This document shows, in pieces, positions 1 through 9,755 of a stretch of DNA of 64,000 bases. Every line of letters starts with the position of its first letter. The stretch's first letter is position 1. The translations under genes and the position numbers were made by a program. The stretch is from Chromohalobacter sp. 11-W (GTDB lineage: Bacteria > Pseudomonadota > Gammaproteobacteria > Pseudomonadales > Halomonadaceae): positions 1 to 64,000 of the forward strand of contig NZ_JARANZ010000007.1 of NCBI RefSeq assembly GCF_029889905.1, given 5' to 3'. The notes beneath the pieces were generated by a model. That model worked only from the letters and a program-made list of their open reading frames with translations. It made no database searches and was not told the origin of the DNA.

Positions 1-66
1 TATCCCATGCTCTGCTTCACTTTGGTCGGTAAAGTCGAGAGGGTACTGGCGCTGGCCCTCCTTCCT

Positions 67-1158
67 CTACCTGGCGGTCCAAAGTGCTGCGGTTATTCTA
101 TGAACCCAGGACTCAAGCGATAGCATTCGCCGATTCCATTCGGGCCAGAAGTTAATCGGTAGAGGTTCAGCATGAAGGTGAAAAGAAGTTCGATAACTAG
201 GTTCATCCTTCGTATCAGGCGCCCCGATACCTAGCCCTTGTTCAAGCAGCCAACGTGAATCGTTTTTACCTTGTGAGCGAGCATCTCCCTCCACAGTGAA
301 GCACTGTTGCGGTAGCAGTCCCATACCCGATAGCAACGCATCGACATTAGCTAGGTACTCCAAGCCTACACCTGCGCTGTAAGAAGCACCAACATCTGAG
401 TGGGCTCCTGGCATACGGAAAGTGGTAATGCGGCTGTACTCTGTGCTCTGAGGTATATCGAAAATTGGCTTAAAGAACACACGACGTTCGTTAATTGATG
501 TGAAATGATAGAACATATCTGCTAAAGCTGGAACCTGAAGTGACAATGCTTCTCTCTGTCCAGTAGCGACCGTATCAAAAATTACCGCGTAAAAATGTGG
601 TGGTGTACCTCTTATCACCTCATCTTCCCAGCGTTGCTCCAGCACGTTCATAAAGTGCCGAGCTGCCGCTCCACCACGCGAAAATCCAGAGACCAAAAGC
701 CGAACGTCTATTTCCGGTGTAGCCTTCCGCATCTTTTCAATGGATACGATGACCTTGTCGGCCGCTCTTTCGGCAGTTTCTTTTAGCGTATATCCTGTAG
801 CAGCATCAATCGCAGCCCTGATAGGCAGTGACTGTGTACCTACTCCAGGGTAGTATTTTATGAACTCGATTGAAGGATTACCCTGCAGTCGCTCGTAAAG
901 ATGAGCAACTATTGTTTGGCGCCCACCCTCAGGTACATTTAGACGATTATTGAGAGTGCCGTCGAACAACACAACCCCCAACATCATAGGACGTCCTTCA
1001 ACTGTCTGGGTCAGCCTTGGTGTCCATGGAATCTTAATGCTAAATATATTATTTAGCTGCGTTCGGTCTAGCGGTGATAGTGGCACTCGTGGATTCTCTA
1101 CACAGGCCGAAACACACGAAAGCATTAGCATCACAACCAGCCATCGCTTAATATACAT
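67..1158 (-). CDS. DUF2235 (Tle1-like alpha/beta hydrolase) lipoprotein
   Basis: The 363-residue product starts with a short hydrophobic signal and a lipobox (VSAC, Cys19), so it is probably a lipoprotein. The family signature FDGTLNN lies near residue 65. The nucleophile elbow GFSRGG (Ser160) and the motif GAHSDVGASYS near residue 250 would supply the Ser-Asp-His triad of DUF2235/Tle1-type hydrolases, some of which are phospholipase effectors of type VI secretion. The lipoprotein signal instead suggests that this one sits in the periplasm or on the outer membrane. Base composition is clearly lower in GC than the rest of the window, which suggests recent acquisition. The substrate is unknown, and no T6SS gene is visible here. 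Confidence 0.8.
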   Translation of the reverse strand: MYIKRWLVVMLMLSCVSACVENPRVPLSPLDRTQLNNIFSIKIPWTPRLTQTVEGRPMMLGVVLFDGTLNNRLNVPEGGRQTIVAHLYERLQGNPSIEFIKYYPGVGTQSLPIRAAIDAATGYTLKETAERAADKVIVSIEKMRKATPEIDVRLLVSGFSRGGAAARHFMNVLEQRWEDEVIRGTPPHFYAVIFDTVATGQREALSLQVPALADMFYHFTSINERRVFFKPIFDIPQSTEYSRITTFRMPGAHSDVGASYSAGVGLEYLANVDALLSGMGLLPQQCFTVEGDARSQGKNDSRWLLEQGLGIGAPDTKDEPSYRTSFHLHAEPLPINFWPEWNRRMLSLESWVHRITAALWTAR

Positions 1159-1437
1159 ACACCAAACCTTTGCGTTTATATTAACCCAAGCTTACTATGT
1201 GCAAGCTGTCTCAATCCAAATAATTTTTTCTTCAGCAGCCAAAAAGTGACAATTAATTAAGCGTAACCATTGCAGAGCTAACACCGGCTCAAACTTTAGC
1301 TGGGATTAACATGATTAACTTAAAGCCCGGCAGGCTTAGGAGGTGGCAATTAGCATCCTCACCAGCCTTGCTCCGTCGCTCACTCCTAGTAGCTCGTCGC
1401 GCAGGGCGGAGGCCGAACCGAAGCGGCGGCTACTTGG

Positions 1438-1941
1438 CTATCCTTCGCTTTCGCCAGCCACCCAGCGCGCAAAAGCCTCGGCCTGGGGGTCCGTCTCCTG
1501 CACGGCGTAGACCACCAGGCGCAGATGCCGGCCTTCGTCGACGATCAGGCTAGCGTGCTCGAAACCGACATTGCCCAGTCCATTGAGCTCGAGCGCGCGT
1601 ACCCCTTGGCAAGGAGCGTCCACTTCGTGACGGTGCCACCATTGGCGAAACTCGGGAGAGTGCGCGGAGAGTTCCTTCACTAGGTTACCAATGGCAGGGT
1701 CGCCATCCGCACGCGCGTAGTCGCGTCGGAAGCTGGAGAGAATGCGCGGTGCCTGGGTCTGCCAGTCGGCAATGACCCGACGCAGCTCGGGATCGGTAAA
1801 CAGCATCCACAGCAGATTGCGATACTCGGCTGGTTGACGGTCGAAGCCGAATACCCGCGCCGCCGCGTCGTTCCAGGCCAGCACGTCTCCTTCCTGCTGG
1901 CCGAAACATCTTCGTTCATGACCAAGTTGAGCGACTCCTGG
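1438..1941 (-). pseudogene. Remnant of an XRE/MmyB-type transcriptional regulator (C-terminal domain only)
   Basis: The frame encodes about 168 residues matching the C-terminal MmyB-like ligand-binding domain that follows an N-terminal HTH in many XRE-family regulators. The landmarks are GDVLAWNDAAARVFG at the start, then a NLLWMLF segment, then NVGFEHASLIV and a terminal hydrophobic strand. Upstream the frame is closed by a TAG at 1942-1944, nine codons before the ERRCFGQQEGDV segment, and no helix-turn-helix coding sequence is found. A GTG at 1884 could start a 148-residue protein, but it has no good ribosome binding site. I read it as a truncated gene left by a rearrangement. Confidence 0.7.
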
Positions 1942-2054
1942 CTATCCTCATAACCACCCTGTCGCAGAGATCAGCATTGACCTCATTCAGCGACAACGTA
2001 TACATGCCGCCTTGGTGTTTAAGGCCACGTGACTTGGAAATGCTCCAAGTGACC

Positions 2055-3071
2055 TCAATCATTAAAGCCATCAGTGCGCTTGCCGTTGATTTGGGAGGCA
2101 GCCTTTGCAGTCAACTCCAGCGAGTGCCTGCGTGCGCCATGGTCGTATATCGCGCTACTCACCATGATTTCGTCGACCATGGTGCGTTCGGCGAAGGCGG
2201 TGAGGCCAGCGACGATCTGCGCGGGACCACCGGCGACAGAGCACCGCAGCACACGGTCGATGGTCGTGGCACCCCGCGATCCGGCACGATCGCGGTAACC
2301 AGCGATCGGCGTCTGTAATTTGCCCGGCTTACCAGCGAACAGCTCGACCGAAAACTGCTGCTGCGATGACGCGATTAGCTCAGCCTCTTCGTCGCTGTCG
2401 GCGGCATAGACGTTCAAACCAGCTGCGACATAGGGCTCGGTAAGCTGCGCAGAGGGACGAAACTCGCCGCGATAAGTCTCCAGTGCCTGATCCAGTGCGT
2501 CCGGTGCGAAATGGGAGGCGAAGGCAAAGGGTAGTCCGAGAGCAGCCGCGAGCCGTGCTCCGTTAAGGCCGGCACCCAGTATCCAAATCTGAGGGGTCGC
2601 ACCCGCCCCGGGCGTCGCCACGATACCGGTTTTGCTGTCGTCCGCGAAGTAGCTACGCAACTCCTCCACGTCCGACGGGAAGGTATTCAGGCCGCCCTCA
2701 AGTGTCCGACGTAGCGCGCGGATAACGCGTCCGTCACCTCCCGGCGCACGCCCGAGGCCGAGATCGATTCGACCCGGATAAAGTGCGTCCAGCGTTCCGA
2801 ATTGTTCAGCTACAACGAGCGGTGCGTGATTTGGAAGCATAATGCCGCCTGCACCAACACGGATGGTCCTGGTCGCCGCAGCGACATGGCCGATCAAGAC
2901 CGAAGTGGCGGATGAAGCGACACCGGCCAGGCCGTGATGTTCGGCTATCCAGTAACGCTTGAACCCCAGCGCCTCGGCGTGCGCTACCAAGTCCGCGGTT
3001 TTCTCGAGGGTGTCGGCGACGGTGCCGCCTTTCGAGACGTGAACAAGATCGTGAAAAGAAAGCTTGATCAT
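2055..3071 (-). CDS. LLM-class flavin-dependent oxidoreductase (luciferase-like)
   Basis: The 338-residue protein has the layout of bacterial luciferase-like monooxygenases of the MsnO8/YhbW type: an N-terminal strand ([11 protein letters not shown]), the RYWIAEHHG motif, [38 protein letters not shown], and the phosphate-contacting segment [14 protein letters not shown]. It should use FMNH2 and O2 on an unknown substrate. The ATG at 3071 is preferred because a GAGG precedes it; the upstream in-frame starts only add a basic tail with no family match. It stands alone between the regulator remnant and cfa, and reads in the same direction as both. Confidence 0.8.
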   Translation of the reverse strand: MIKLSFHDLVHVSKGGTVADTLEKTADLVAHAEALGFKRYWIAEHHGLAGVASSATSVLIGHVAAATRTIRVGAGGIMLPNHAPLVVAEQFGTLDALYPGRIDLGLGRAPGGDGRVIRALRRTLEGGLNTFPSDVEELRSYFADDSKTGIVATPGAGATPQIWILGAGLNGARLAAALGLPFAFASHFAPDALDQALETYRGEFRPSAQLTEPYVAAGLNVYAADSDEEAELIASSQQQFSVELFAGKPGKLQTPIAGYRDRAGSRGATTIDRVLRCSVAGGPAQIVAGLTAFAERTMVDEIMVSSAIYDHGARRHSLELTAKAASQINGKRTDGFND

Positions 3072-3203
3072 AAGTAACCTCATAATGCGACAGAGAAAGT
3101 TGCGTTGACGCAATCGCGTTACGCGGCTGCGTAAAAAGAAGCGGGTTGCCGAGACCATTACACCTATCTTGGTTTAGTGGCCTTCGGGGCACGAAGGCCG
3201 CCG

Positions 3204-4361
3204 TCAACTGACCCGATGGTAACCACCCAGGACCCCTTTCTTGCTGAGCACGAACTGCCACAATTGGATATTCCGGGCACGAAAGGCACCGGCGCAGCTT
3301 TGCAGGTAATAACGCCACATGCGATAGAAGCGCTCGCCGTAGGTGTCGGCGAAACGGTGCCAGTTGGCCTCGAAGTTGGCATGCCAGGCCATGAGGGTTT
3401 TGTCGTAGTCGGCGCCGAAGTTGTGCAGGTCTTCGACCACGAAAAGCTCCTCGGCAGCATCAGTGATGTGCCCCAGGGCCGGCAGTTCGCCGTTGGGAAA
3501 GATGTACTTGTCGATCCAGGGGTCCGGCGAGGTTTCGCGTACGTTCTTGCCAATGGTGTGCAACAAGAAGAGGCCGTCGTCCTTGAGACAACGCTCCACG
3601 ACTTCCATATACTCGCGGTAGTTTTTTCGCCCCACGTGCTCGAACATACCGATGCTGACGATGCGATCGAACTGCTCGGTCTCGTCACGGTAGTCCTTGA
3701 GACGAAACTCTACCGGCAGGCCTTGCTTCATCAGTCGCTTGCCGTACTCGGTCTGTTCTCGGGAGATGGTCAGGCCGACGCATTCCACGCCATAGTGTTC
3801 GGCTGCATAAGCCATGAAGCTGCCCCAGCCGCAGCCGATGTCGAGCACCCGCATGCCGGGTTTCAACTCGAGTTTGCGGCAGACAAGGTCCAGCTTGGCC
3901 TCCTGGGCTTCGTCCAGGTTGTCGGCATTCTTCCAGTAACCACAGGTATAGGTCATGCGCTTGTCGAGCATGGCGGAAAAGAAGTCGTTGCCCAGGTCAT
4001 AGTGGGCTTCGCCAACCTCGAAAGCACGCTTGGCAGTCTGCAGATTGCGCATCCGCGTGCGTAGGTGGTGGAAGATCAGCTTGCGGGGATTGATCTGATC
4101 GGGCAAGCGTGCTCGAAGCAAATGATGAAAGAACTCATCGAGTCGCTCGGCGTCCCAAGCACCGCTCATGTAGCTCTCGCCAAGGCCCAGGTTGCCACGC
4201 GCGAGTGCCTCGTCGATGACACCATGGGCATTGAAGCGAATATCCCAAGGGCGGTCTCCGTTGATGCGAATATCAGCTTTTTCCAGAAGATCGGCGACAA
4301 AACGCTGGGATGAAGAAGTTTCATCAAAGAAAGCCGAATACTCCACAATCGTGCTGTTCAA
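3204..4361 (-). CDS. cfa: Cyclopropane-fatty-acyl-phospholipid synthase
   Basis: The 385-residue protein aligns along its whole length with E. coli Cfa (382 aa). It adds a methylene group from S-adenosylmethionine across cis double bonds of membrane phospholipid acyl chains, at the inner face of the membrane, which helps in acid, salt and stationary-phase stress. Visible landmarks are NLGLGESYM, VGEAHYDLGND, the SAM-binding VLDIGCGWG, GMFEHVGRKNY with the conserved Glu, LLHTIG with the bicarbonate-site His, and FRARNIQLWQ near the end. The active-site Cys is in YTCGYW. It follows usp on the same strand after a 94-bp gap that contains a GC-rich hairpin. Confidence 0.95.
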   Translation of the reverse strand: MNSTIVEYSAFFDETSSSQRFVADLLEKADIRINGDRPWDIRFNAHGVIDEALARGNLGLGESYMSGAWDAERLDEFFHHLLRARLPDQINPRKLIFHHLRTRMRNLQTAKRAFEVGEAHYDLGNDFFSAMLDKRMTYTCGYWKNADNLDEAQEAKLDLVCRKLELKPGMRVLDIGCGWGSFMAYAAEHYGVECVGLTISREQTEYGKRLMKQGLPVEFRLKDYRDETEQFDRIVSIGMFEHVGRKNYREYMEVVERCLKDDGLFLLHTIGKNVRETSPDPWIDKYIFPNGELPALGHITDAAEELFVVEDLHNFGADYDKTLMAWHANFEANWHRFADTYGERFYRMWRYYLQSCAGAFRARNIQLWQFVLSKKGVLGGYHRVS

Positions 4362-4404
4362 TGGTCGGTTCCTTATCGTGTCCTTGCAGAGAAAGGAAGT
4401 ATTG

Positions 4405-4422
4405 TTAGGGGCCCTCCCCTAA
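4405..4422 (-). other. Small perfect hairpin between usp and cfa
   Basis: TTAGGGG and CCCCTAA form a 7-bp perfect inverted repeat with a 4-nt loop, 34 nt downstream of the usp stop. There is no T-run after it in the usp direction, so it is at best a weak terminator or an mRNA end stabiliser. Confidence 0.35.
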
Positions 4423-4455
4423 TGAGTGCCTGCTTTCTGGATGTGCATAGTGGAC

Positions 4456-4908
4456 CTAGCGAATAACCAGGACTGGTATGGGGCTGTGGGCGAGGACTTC
4501 TGACGTCTGGCTTCCCAGAAGCAAACGATCAAGGCCACGGTAACCGTGTGAGGACATGGCGATCAGGCTGCAGCCGCTGTCCTTTGCAACCGCAAGGATA
4601 GCTTCCGCTGGTAGCGCATCCGGTACATGAACTGTCTCAGCCTCGACACCCAGCCGGCCGGCTGCGGCTTTTGCTTCGGCAAGAATCTTGTCGGCAGTCT
4701 CCTTCCGGCCGGCCTCATATTCCACCATCTCATTGGGTGCGGGAGTCCAGCCGGCACCTCCGGCCGGACCTGCATAGGTATGAAGCTGCTCGGTGACGGT
4801 CATGATCGTCACCATGGCGCCGAGCCCTTGTGCCAGTGAAAGGCCCTCGTCGACGCCCTTCTTTGCAACGTCTGAACCGTCGGTCGGGATAAGAATGTGC
4901 TTGTACAT
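4456..4908 (-). CDS. Universal stress protein (UspA family)
   Basis: The 150-residue protein is a single Usp domain. It begins MYKHILIPTDGSD, the usual first strand and Asp of the nucleotide pocket. It ends with the ATP-binding pattern G-x2-G-x9-GS seen in SSHGYRGLDRLLLGSQTSEVLAHSPIPVLVIR. The insert rich in Gly, Ala and Pro near residues 45-60 is common in single-domain Usps. It is a cytoplasmic stress protein, usually a dimer, with no defined reaction. Its neighbours are an MFS exporter upstream and cfa downstream on the same strand, which would be consistent with a stress-response group. Confidence 0.9.
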   Translation of the reverse strand: MYKHILIPTDGSDVAKKGVDEGLSLAQGLGAMVTIMTVTEQLHTYAGPAGGAGWTPAPNEMVEYEAGRKETADKILAEAKAAAGRLGVEAETVHVPDALPAEAILAVAKDSGCSLIAMSSHGYRGLDRLLLGSQTSEVLAHSPIPVLVIR

Positions 4909-4959
4909 GAGCGTTTCCTTAGTGTTAGCCCTTTTTCGCAGAACTGGTCGAAGCGTCTC

Positions 4960-6135
4960 TTAGTGACCTGTAATTGGGCGCGCGTCAGCCGACGGTGTGA
5001 GACCGCGCGAAAACACTGCTATGATCAAGGTGATCACCGCCATCGCAGCGCCGACAAGGGCTACAGCCGGGTAACCCAAGTCGGCGTCGATCACCCATCC
5101 GCCAAGCACTGCACCGATCGCATTGCCGAGATTAAACGCGCCGATATTGGCAGCTGAAGCCAGGGTTGGTGCTCCACTTGCGGCCGACATGATCCGCACC
5201 TGAATGGGCGGTACAAGCGCAAAGCTCACGGCGCCCCAAACAAAGATAATTACGGCACTCACGTAAATGTTCGACATGAACAGGGCAAAGGCGCTCAGCA
5301 TGATCGCCACAATAATCACCGAGCCGATGATTGTTAGATCAACCGAGAAATCTGCGAACTTTCCTCCAAGCCAGCTTCCAAGTGTCATACCAACCCCGCC
5401 CGCCACCAAGATGGCCGTGACGAAGTTGACCGATGCATTTGCTTCGGTCTGAAGGATCGGTGCGATGTAGGTGTAGACCGTGAACAAGGCAGTGGCGCTC
5501 ATGACGGTCATTAATAGCACCGTCAGGACGTTTTTTTGCATAAATACCTGGAGTTCAGACCGGACGTTGGACGTCTTGTTACCAGGAAGATCGGGCAGAG
5601 TTACGCGAACTCCTATCAGCTGCACGAAGCCAATTGCAGCGATTCCCCAGAAGACAGCGCGCCACCCCAGATAGTCGCCTGCCCAGGTAGCGGCTGGCAC
5701 GCCAATGATGTTTGCAAACGTCAGCCCCATGAACATCGTCCCGACGGCGGCCGCTCGACGCTCTGGAGCAACCAGGCCAGCCGCGACAATGGAGCCGACT
5801 CCAAGAAACGCGCCATGATTAATGGACGCGACGACGCGCGACAGAATAAGCATCTCGTAGTTGATTGACACTGCGGTCAAGACGTTGCCGAGGATAAAGA
5901 TCGCAGACAACGCCATCAGCAACGTCCTGCGTGGTACTCGACCTGTACTTAGCGTTACGAGCGGCACCGCAACCATGACGCCAAACGCATAGGCGCTGAC
6001 AACAACACCTGCAGCGGGGATTGATACATCCAGATCTCCAGCGATAGTGGGCAGCAATCCTATAGGCCCAAATTCTGTAACGCCGGCCGCAAAAGCGCCT
6101 ATTGCAAGCGCCAAAAGCCCAAAAATAGGTTTCAT
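4960..6135 (-). CDS. MFS transporter, AraJ/arabinose-efflux-like
   Basis: The 391-residue protein has about 12 predicted membrane segments and the organisation of the DHA1 drug-H+ antiporter/sugar efflux group. It opens with LALAIGAFAAGVTEFGPIGLLPTIAGDL, typical of AraJ/YdhP-type proteins. The loop 2-3 motif is degenerate (STGRVPRRTLL). It is probably an inner-membrane proton antiporter exporting small molecules; the substrate cannot be read from the sequence. The nearest regulator is the LysR gene at 6903, oriented divergently but 767 bp away, and the pair looks like a regulator/exporter couple. GC content is lower than in the core genes. Confidence 0.85.
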   Translation of the reverse strand: MKPIFGLLALAIGAFAAGVTEFGPIGLLPTIAGDLDVSIPAAGVVVSAYAFGVMVAVPLVTLSTGRVPRRTLLMALSAIFILGNVLTAVSINYEMLILSRVVASINHGAFLGVGSIVAAGLVAPERRAAAVGTMFMGLTFANIIGVPAATWAGDYLGWRAVFWGIAAIGFVQLIGVRVTLPDLPGNKTSNVRSELQVFMQKNVLTVLLMTVMSATALFTVYTYIAPILQTEANASVNFVTAILVAGGVGMTLGSWLGGKFADFSVDLTIIGSVIIVAIMLSAFALFMSNIYVSAVIIFVWGAVSFALVPPIQVRIMSAASGAPTLASAANIGAFNLGNAIGAVLGGWVIDADLGYPAVALVGAAMAVITLIIAVFSRGLTPSADARPITGH

Positions 6136-6902
6136 CTAACCACTCCGACTATAAAGAGAAATGCTGCCTGGCCGAGCAGTGCTCAGCTGACTCTATATTT
6201 GCGTTGATATCTGGAAAGCATAATAGAGTACGGATATAAGCCTGATAACCCTGTGTAAGATCCAAGGACCTTTGCGTAGCTAGCAAAAGAGTCTTGAAAT
6301 TTCCTGATCGGAAGCACACGATCCCAGATGTCCGCTCACTAGCTCAGTTCAGGCAGACTATGTGGCCTAAGCTCTTCGAGGATCGTCCCCTGGCCGACCC
6401 ATCTAACGCGACTGTCGGACGACCGTCTCTCACCGGTTTGGAGGGCATATCGAGGCTGCCTGTAAGCTGAGCTATTCGGGGCGTAGCAAGTCCCCGTAGC
6501 TCCCCATCGATCCTGAACGCAGGTAACTCTGTTGGTCGATCGCCTGACGCAAGACCGCGCTGGCTTGCCAAGATGCGTCTATTGGGCCATGAGATCCAAA
6601 GTCAGCTACTTAGAACAAAGAAAGTTTTGGGCGCCAATCGCACGCCCTGATCTGCCATGTTGTTCTATCGTTGAGAATAAACTTGACGCTTCAAACGCCT
6701 GCTTCGGATGCAGCGGTCGCCGCACTACGGATGGCCAACTTCCCAGTCTGTATGACCGGCAGAAGGTAGCGCTCATCGTTGCGCCACGCAGCGGCACGAA
6801 CGAGTTGTCGTCGACAAAGGTTTTTTGCGTTGATAAATTAAAAGAGAGACCAAAGTGCCGATTCATGGCCATTTACGGACACAGTACTGAAGGATCATTG
6901 CG
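6136..6902. other. Long intergenic region without a recognisable gene
   Basis: This 767-bp stretch separates the divergent MFS and LysR genes. Short open frames exist on both strands (6344-6571 minus; 6532-6906 plus; 6606-6872 minus). Their translations have no family feature, no ribosome binding site and skewed composition. It may hold the divergent promoters plus decayed foreign DNA. I find no clear LysR-box palindrome and no transposase motif. Confidence 0.5.
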
Positions 6903-7817
6903 TTGAACGCAGGAGACAATGTTGGTACAGACCGCGCTCGCGAGTTGACCATCTTCGCGGCGGTTGTGGATCACGGCAGTTTTTCCAACGCGGGCCGCGT
7001 GCTGAACCTAAGTCCGTCTGCTGTCAGTAGAACGGTCGATCGGACCGAGGCCAGACTGGGAGTACGTCTGCTCTTGAGAACCACTCGATCCCTGTCGCTC
7101 ACCGCGGAAGGGCAAGCCTATCTGCAAGCCGCAAGAAGGATTCTGAAAGATCTGGATGATTCTGAACAACAGATCGCGGATCAAGGCTCCCCACGAGGAC
7201 GGTTGAGAGTCAGCGCCTCGCTTTCGCATGGCCGATTGCATGTCGTCCCACTGCTTCCGGAATTCGCGGCGCTCTATCCCCATATTCTGGTCGATCTCTC
7301 TCTGACCGACACCATTACCGACATTGCGGGTGGCCAGGCGGACGTCGCTGTGCGGTTCGGTAAACTGCCTGATAGCAGCCTGACGGCTCTCAAACTGGGT
7401 ACAGTGAAACGCATAGTCACTGCTTCACCCGATTACCTCGCACGATTTGGTACGCCGACACGGCCAGAGGACCTGCTTTCTCACAACTGCCTGAATTTCA
7501 ATTTTCTGCGAACTGAAACTGCATGGCCATTTCTTGTAGATGGGGCAGTCGAATGGCTCCCAATAAAGGGCGGTATCGAAGCAAACAGCGGAGAAACGCT
7601 TGGCCAACTTGCCATGCTTGGAATGGGCATAGCGCGGCTTGGTGAATTCCTGGTCGACCCTCACATTCAAGCCGGTAGACTCGTTCCGATTTTGCAGGAC
7701 TTTAATCCCGGCGACGCCGAAGAGGTGCATGCTGTCTTTGTCGGTGGAGCAAACATGCCGGCCCGAGTGCGAGCCTTTGTTGACTTTCTCGCGAAACGGC
7801 TTCGCGATGGTGTGTAA
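6903..7817 (+). CDS. LysR-family transcriptional regulator
   Basis: The 304-residue protein has the LTTR N-terminal winged HTH (ELTIFAAVVDHGSFSNAGRVLNLSPSAVSRTVDRTEARLGVRLLLRTTRSLSLTAEGQAYL) written as overlapping conserved blocks at residues 14-74. A substrate-binding domain follows (RGRLRVSASLSHGR, PLLPEFAALYPHILVDLSLTD, DVAVRFGKLPDSSL). It resembles the subgroup that controls neighbouring exporters and oxidoreductases. The start chosen is the TTG at 6903, nine nucleotides after an AAGGA sequence. No ATG lies upstream of the HTH in this frame, so the exact start is uncertain. It is divergent from the MFS gene at 4960-6135, its most likely target. Confidence 0.85.
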   Translation: MNAGDNVGTDRARELTIFAAVVDHGSFSNAGRVLNLSPSAVSRTVDRTEARLGVRLLLRTTRSLSLTAEGQAYLQAARRILKDLDDSEQQIADQGSPRGRLRVSASLSHGRLHVVPLLPEFAALYPHILVDLSLTDTITDIAGGQADVAVRFGKLPDSSLTALKLGTVKRIVTASPDYLARFGTPTRPEDLLSHNCLNFNFLRTETAWPFLVDGAVEWLPIKGGIEANSGETLGQLAMLGMGIARLGEFLVDPHIQAGRLVPILQDFNPGDAEEVHAVFVGGANMPARVRAFVDFLAKRLRDGV

Positions 7818-7991
7818 CGAAGCCGACTCTTATTTTTTCAACAAGTCTCCGGTGACCGAGGAACTCGAAACGGCCGACGGATCTCCTCGAATTGGTCGCC
7901 GAAGTCACCGAGACGGCCTTCGATATTCGCCAAGAAATTCTGTTGATTGTTGGCGGCGTGATCGATTTCAATCGTATAGCGCCTGATGAGC

Positions 7992-8021
7992 AAAAAAAGC
8001 CTGCCGGTAAAGGCAGGCTTT
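7992..8021 (-). terminator. Rho-independent terminator of guaBA
   Basis: On the minus strand AAAGCCTGCC and GGCAGGCTTT form a perfect 10-bp stem with a 6-nt loop, and the right arm runs into seven T residues. It lies about 60 nt after the guaA stop. Confidence 0.9.
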
Positions 8022-8079
8022 CGTATGAGTCGTATGATGCAGCAGGGCTAGGCGGCGCGGGCCTGCCCTACCAGGCTGA

Positions 8080-9657
8080 TCACTCCCACTCAATCGTCGC
8101 GGGCGGCTTGCTGCTGACGTCGTACGTCACGCGGGAGACGCCACTGATCTCGTTGATGATGCGGTTGGAGACCTTCTCCAGCAGCTCATACGGCAGGTGG
8201 GCCCAGCGGGCGGTCATGAAGTCGATGGTTTCGACGGCGCGCAGGGCGATGACCCATTCGTAGCGGCGGCCGTCGCCGACGACGCCGACGGATTTCACCG
8301 GGAGGAAGACGGCGAAGGCTTGGCTGGTCTTGTGGTACCAGTCGAAGTTGTGCAGTTCTTCGATGAAGATGGCGTCGGCTTCACGCAGGATGTCGGCGTA
8401 CTCTTTCTTGACTTCGCCGAGGATGCGCACGCCGAGGCCCGGTCCCGGGAAGGGGTGACGGTAGACCATGTCGTACGGCAGGCCGAGTTCGAGGCCGAGT
8501 TTGCGCACTTCGTCCTTGAACAGTTCTCGCAGCGGTTCGACCAGCTTGAGCTTCATGGTCTCGGGCAGGCCGCCGACGTTGTGGTGCGACTTGATGACAT
8601 GTGCCTTGCCGGTCTTGCTGGCGGCGGATTCGATCACGTCCGGGTAGATGGTGCCCTGGGCGAGGAAGTCGACGCCGTCGATCTTGGCGGCTTCACGGTC
8701 GAACACGTCGATGAAGGTGTTGCCGATGACCTTGCGCTTGGCCTCGGGGTCGGCCTCACCTTCCAGCTTGGTGAGGAATTCATCCTCGGCGTCGACGCGG
8801 ATCACCCGCACGCCCATGTGCTGGCCGAAGGTCTCCATCACCTGGTCACCTTCTTTCTTGCGCAGCAGGCCGTTGTCGACGAACACGCAGGTCAGCTGAT
8901 CACCGATGGCCTTGTGCAGCAGCGCGGCGACTACGGAGGAGTCCACGCCGCCGGAGAGGCCGAGCAGCACGTGGCGGTCGGCGACTTGCTCGCGTACGCG
9001 CTCGCAGAGATCTTCGATGATCTGCGCCGGAGTCCACAACCGCTCGGCCTGGCAGATATTCAGCACGAAGTGCTCGAGAATGCGCTGGCCTTGCAGGGTG
9101 TGGGTCACCTCAGGGTGGAACTGCACGCCGTAGAAGTGCTTTTCTTCCCACGCCATGGCGGCGATGGGGCAACTCGGCGTGGAGGCAGTCACGGTGAAGG
9201 CATCCGGCACCTGGCCGACCTTGTCGCCGTGGCTCATCCACACGTCGAGCAGCGCACGCCCGCTTTCGTGATCGACATGATCCTTGATGCCCGAGAGCAG
9301 CGCGTTATCGGCGTCGATACGCACCTGCGCATAGCCGAACTCATGCTTATGCGAGCCCTCGACCTTGCCGCCCAATTGCTCGGCCATGGTCTGCATGCCG
9401 TAGCAGATCCCCAGTACCGGCAAGCCCATCTCGAACACGCATTGCGGCGCGCGCGGCGAGGCGAGTTCGGTAACGGATTCCGGCCCCCCGGCGAGGATGA
9501 TGCCGTTGGGATTGTACTCGCGGATCTCTTCTTCGCTGATGTCGAAGGCGCGCACTTCGGAGTAGACGCCGATCTCGCGCACGCGGCGCGCGATGAGCTG
9601 GGTGTACTGGGAGCCGAAGTCGAGAATCAGGATCTTATGGGCGTGAATGTCGGTCAT
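8080..9657 (-). CDS. guaA: GMP synthase (glutamine-hydrolysing)
   Basis: The 525-residue enzyme converts XMP, ATP and glutamine to GMP, the last step of guanine nucleotide synthesis. The N-terminal class I glutamine amidotransferase has the nucleophile Cys in LGICYGMQ and the His/Glu pair in [11 protein letters not shown]. The central ATP-pyrophosphatase P-loop is [16 protein letters not shown]. The C-terminal dimerisation domain contains [11 protein letters not shown] and ends with the expected PPATIEWE. It is downstream of guaB on the same strand, separated by 98 bp that carry an inverted repeat, and is followed by a strong terminator. Length and motifs are those of the canonical enzyme. 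Confidence 0.98.
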   Translation of the reverse strand: MTDIHAHKILILDFGSQYTQLIARRVREIGVYSEVRAFDISEEEIREYNPNGIILAGGPESVTELASPRAPQCVFEMGLPVLGICYGMQTMAEQLGGKVEGSHKHEFGYAQVRIDADNALLSGIKDHVDHESGRALLDVWMSHGDKVGQVPDAFTVTASTPSCPIAAMAWEEKHFYGVQFHPEVTHTLQGQRILEHFVLNICQAERLWTPAQIIEDLCERVREQVADRHVLLGLSGGVDSSVVAALLHKAIGDQLTCVFVDNGLLRKKEGDQVMETFGQHMGVRVIRVDAEDEFLTKLEGEADPEAKRKVIGNTFIDVFDREAAKIDGVDFLAQGTIYPDVIESAASKTGKAHVIKSHHNVGGLPETMKLKLVEPLRELFKDEVRKLGLELGLPYDMVYRHPFPGPGLGVRILGEVKKEYADILREADAIFIEELHNFDWYHKTSQAFAVFLPVKSVGVVGDGRRYEWVIALRAVETIDFMTARWAHLPYELLEKVSNRIINEISGVSRVTYDVSSKPPATIEWE

Positions 9658-9698
9658 CTGGCCTTTCCTTTGAGAAGCAACAAGGGCCGAAAATGCGA

Positions 9699-9753
9699 AA
9701 GCTGGAAGCGGCGCGCGGCCACTTCCAGCTTCAAGCTTCCGGCATCAAGCTTG
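9699..9753. repeat. Inverted repeat in the guaB-guaA gap
   Basis: AAGCTGGAAG (9699-9708) pairs perfectly with CTTCCAGCTT (9722-9731) across a GC-rich loop, followed by two AAGCTT-containing copies (about 9731-9753). It looks like a member of a dispersed intergenic repeat family and could attenuate or stabilise the guaBA transcript. Confidence 0.55.
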
Positions 9754-9755
9754 AG

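Noticed and set aside
1311-1553. 80-codon plus-strand frame rich in Arg, Pro and Gly
   Set aside because: Its second half is antisense to the MmyB remnant, and the translation is low complexity.
6532-6906. Possible 124-residue gene before the LysR gene
   Set aside because: No ribosome site, atypical composition, no recognisable motif, and it overlaps the LysR start.
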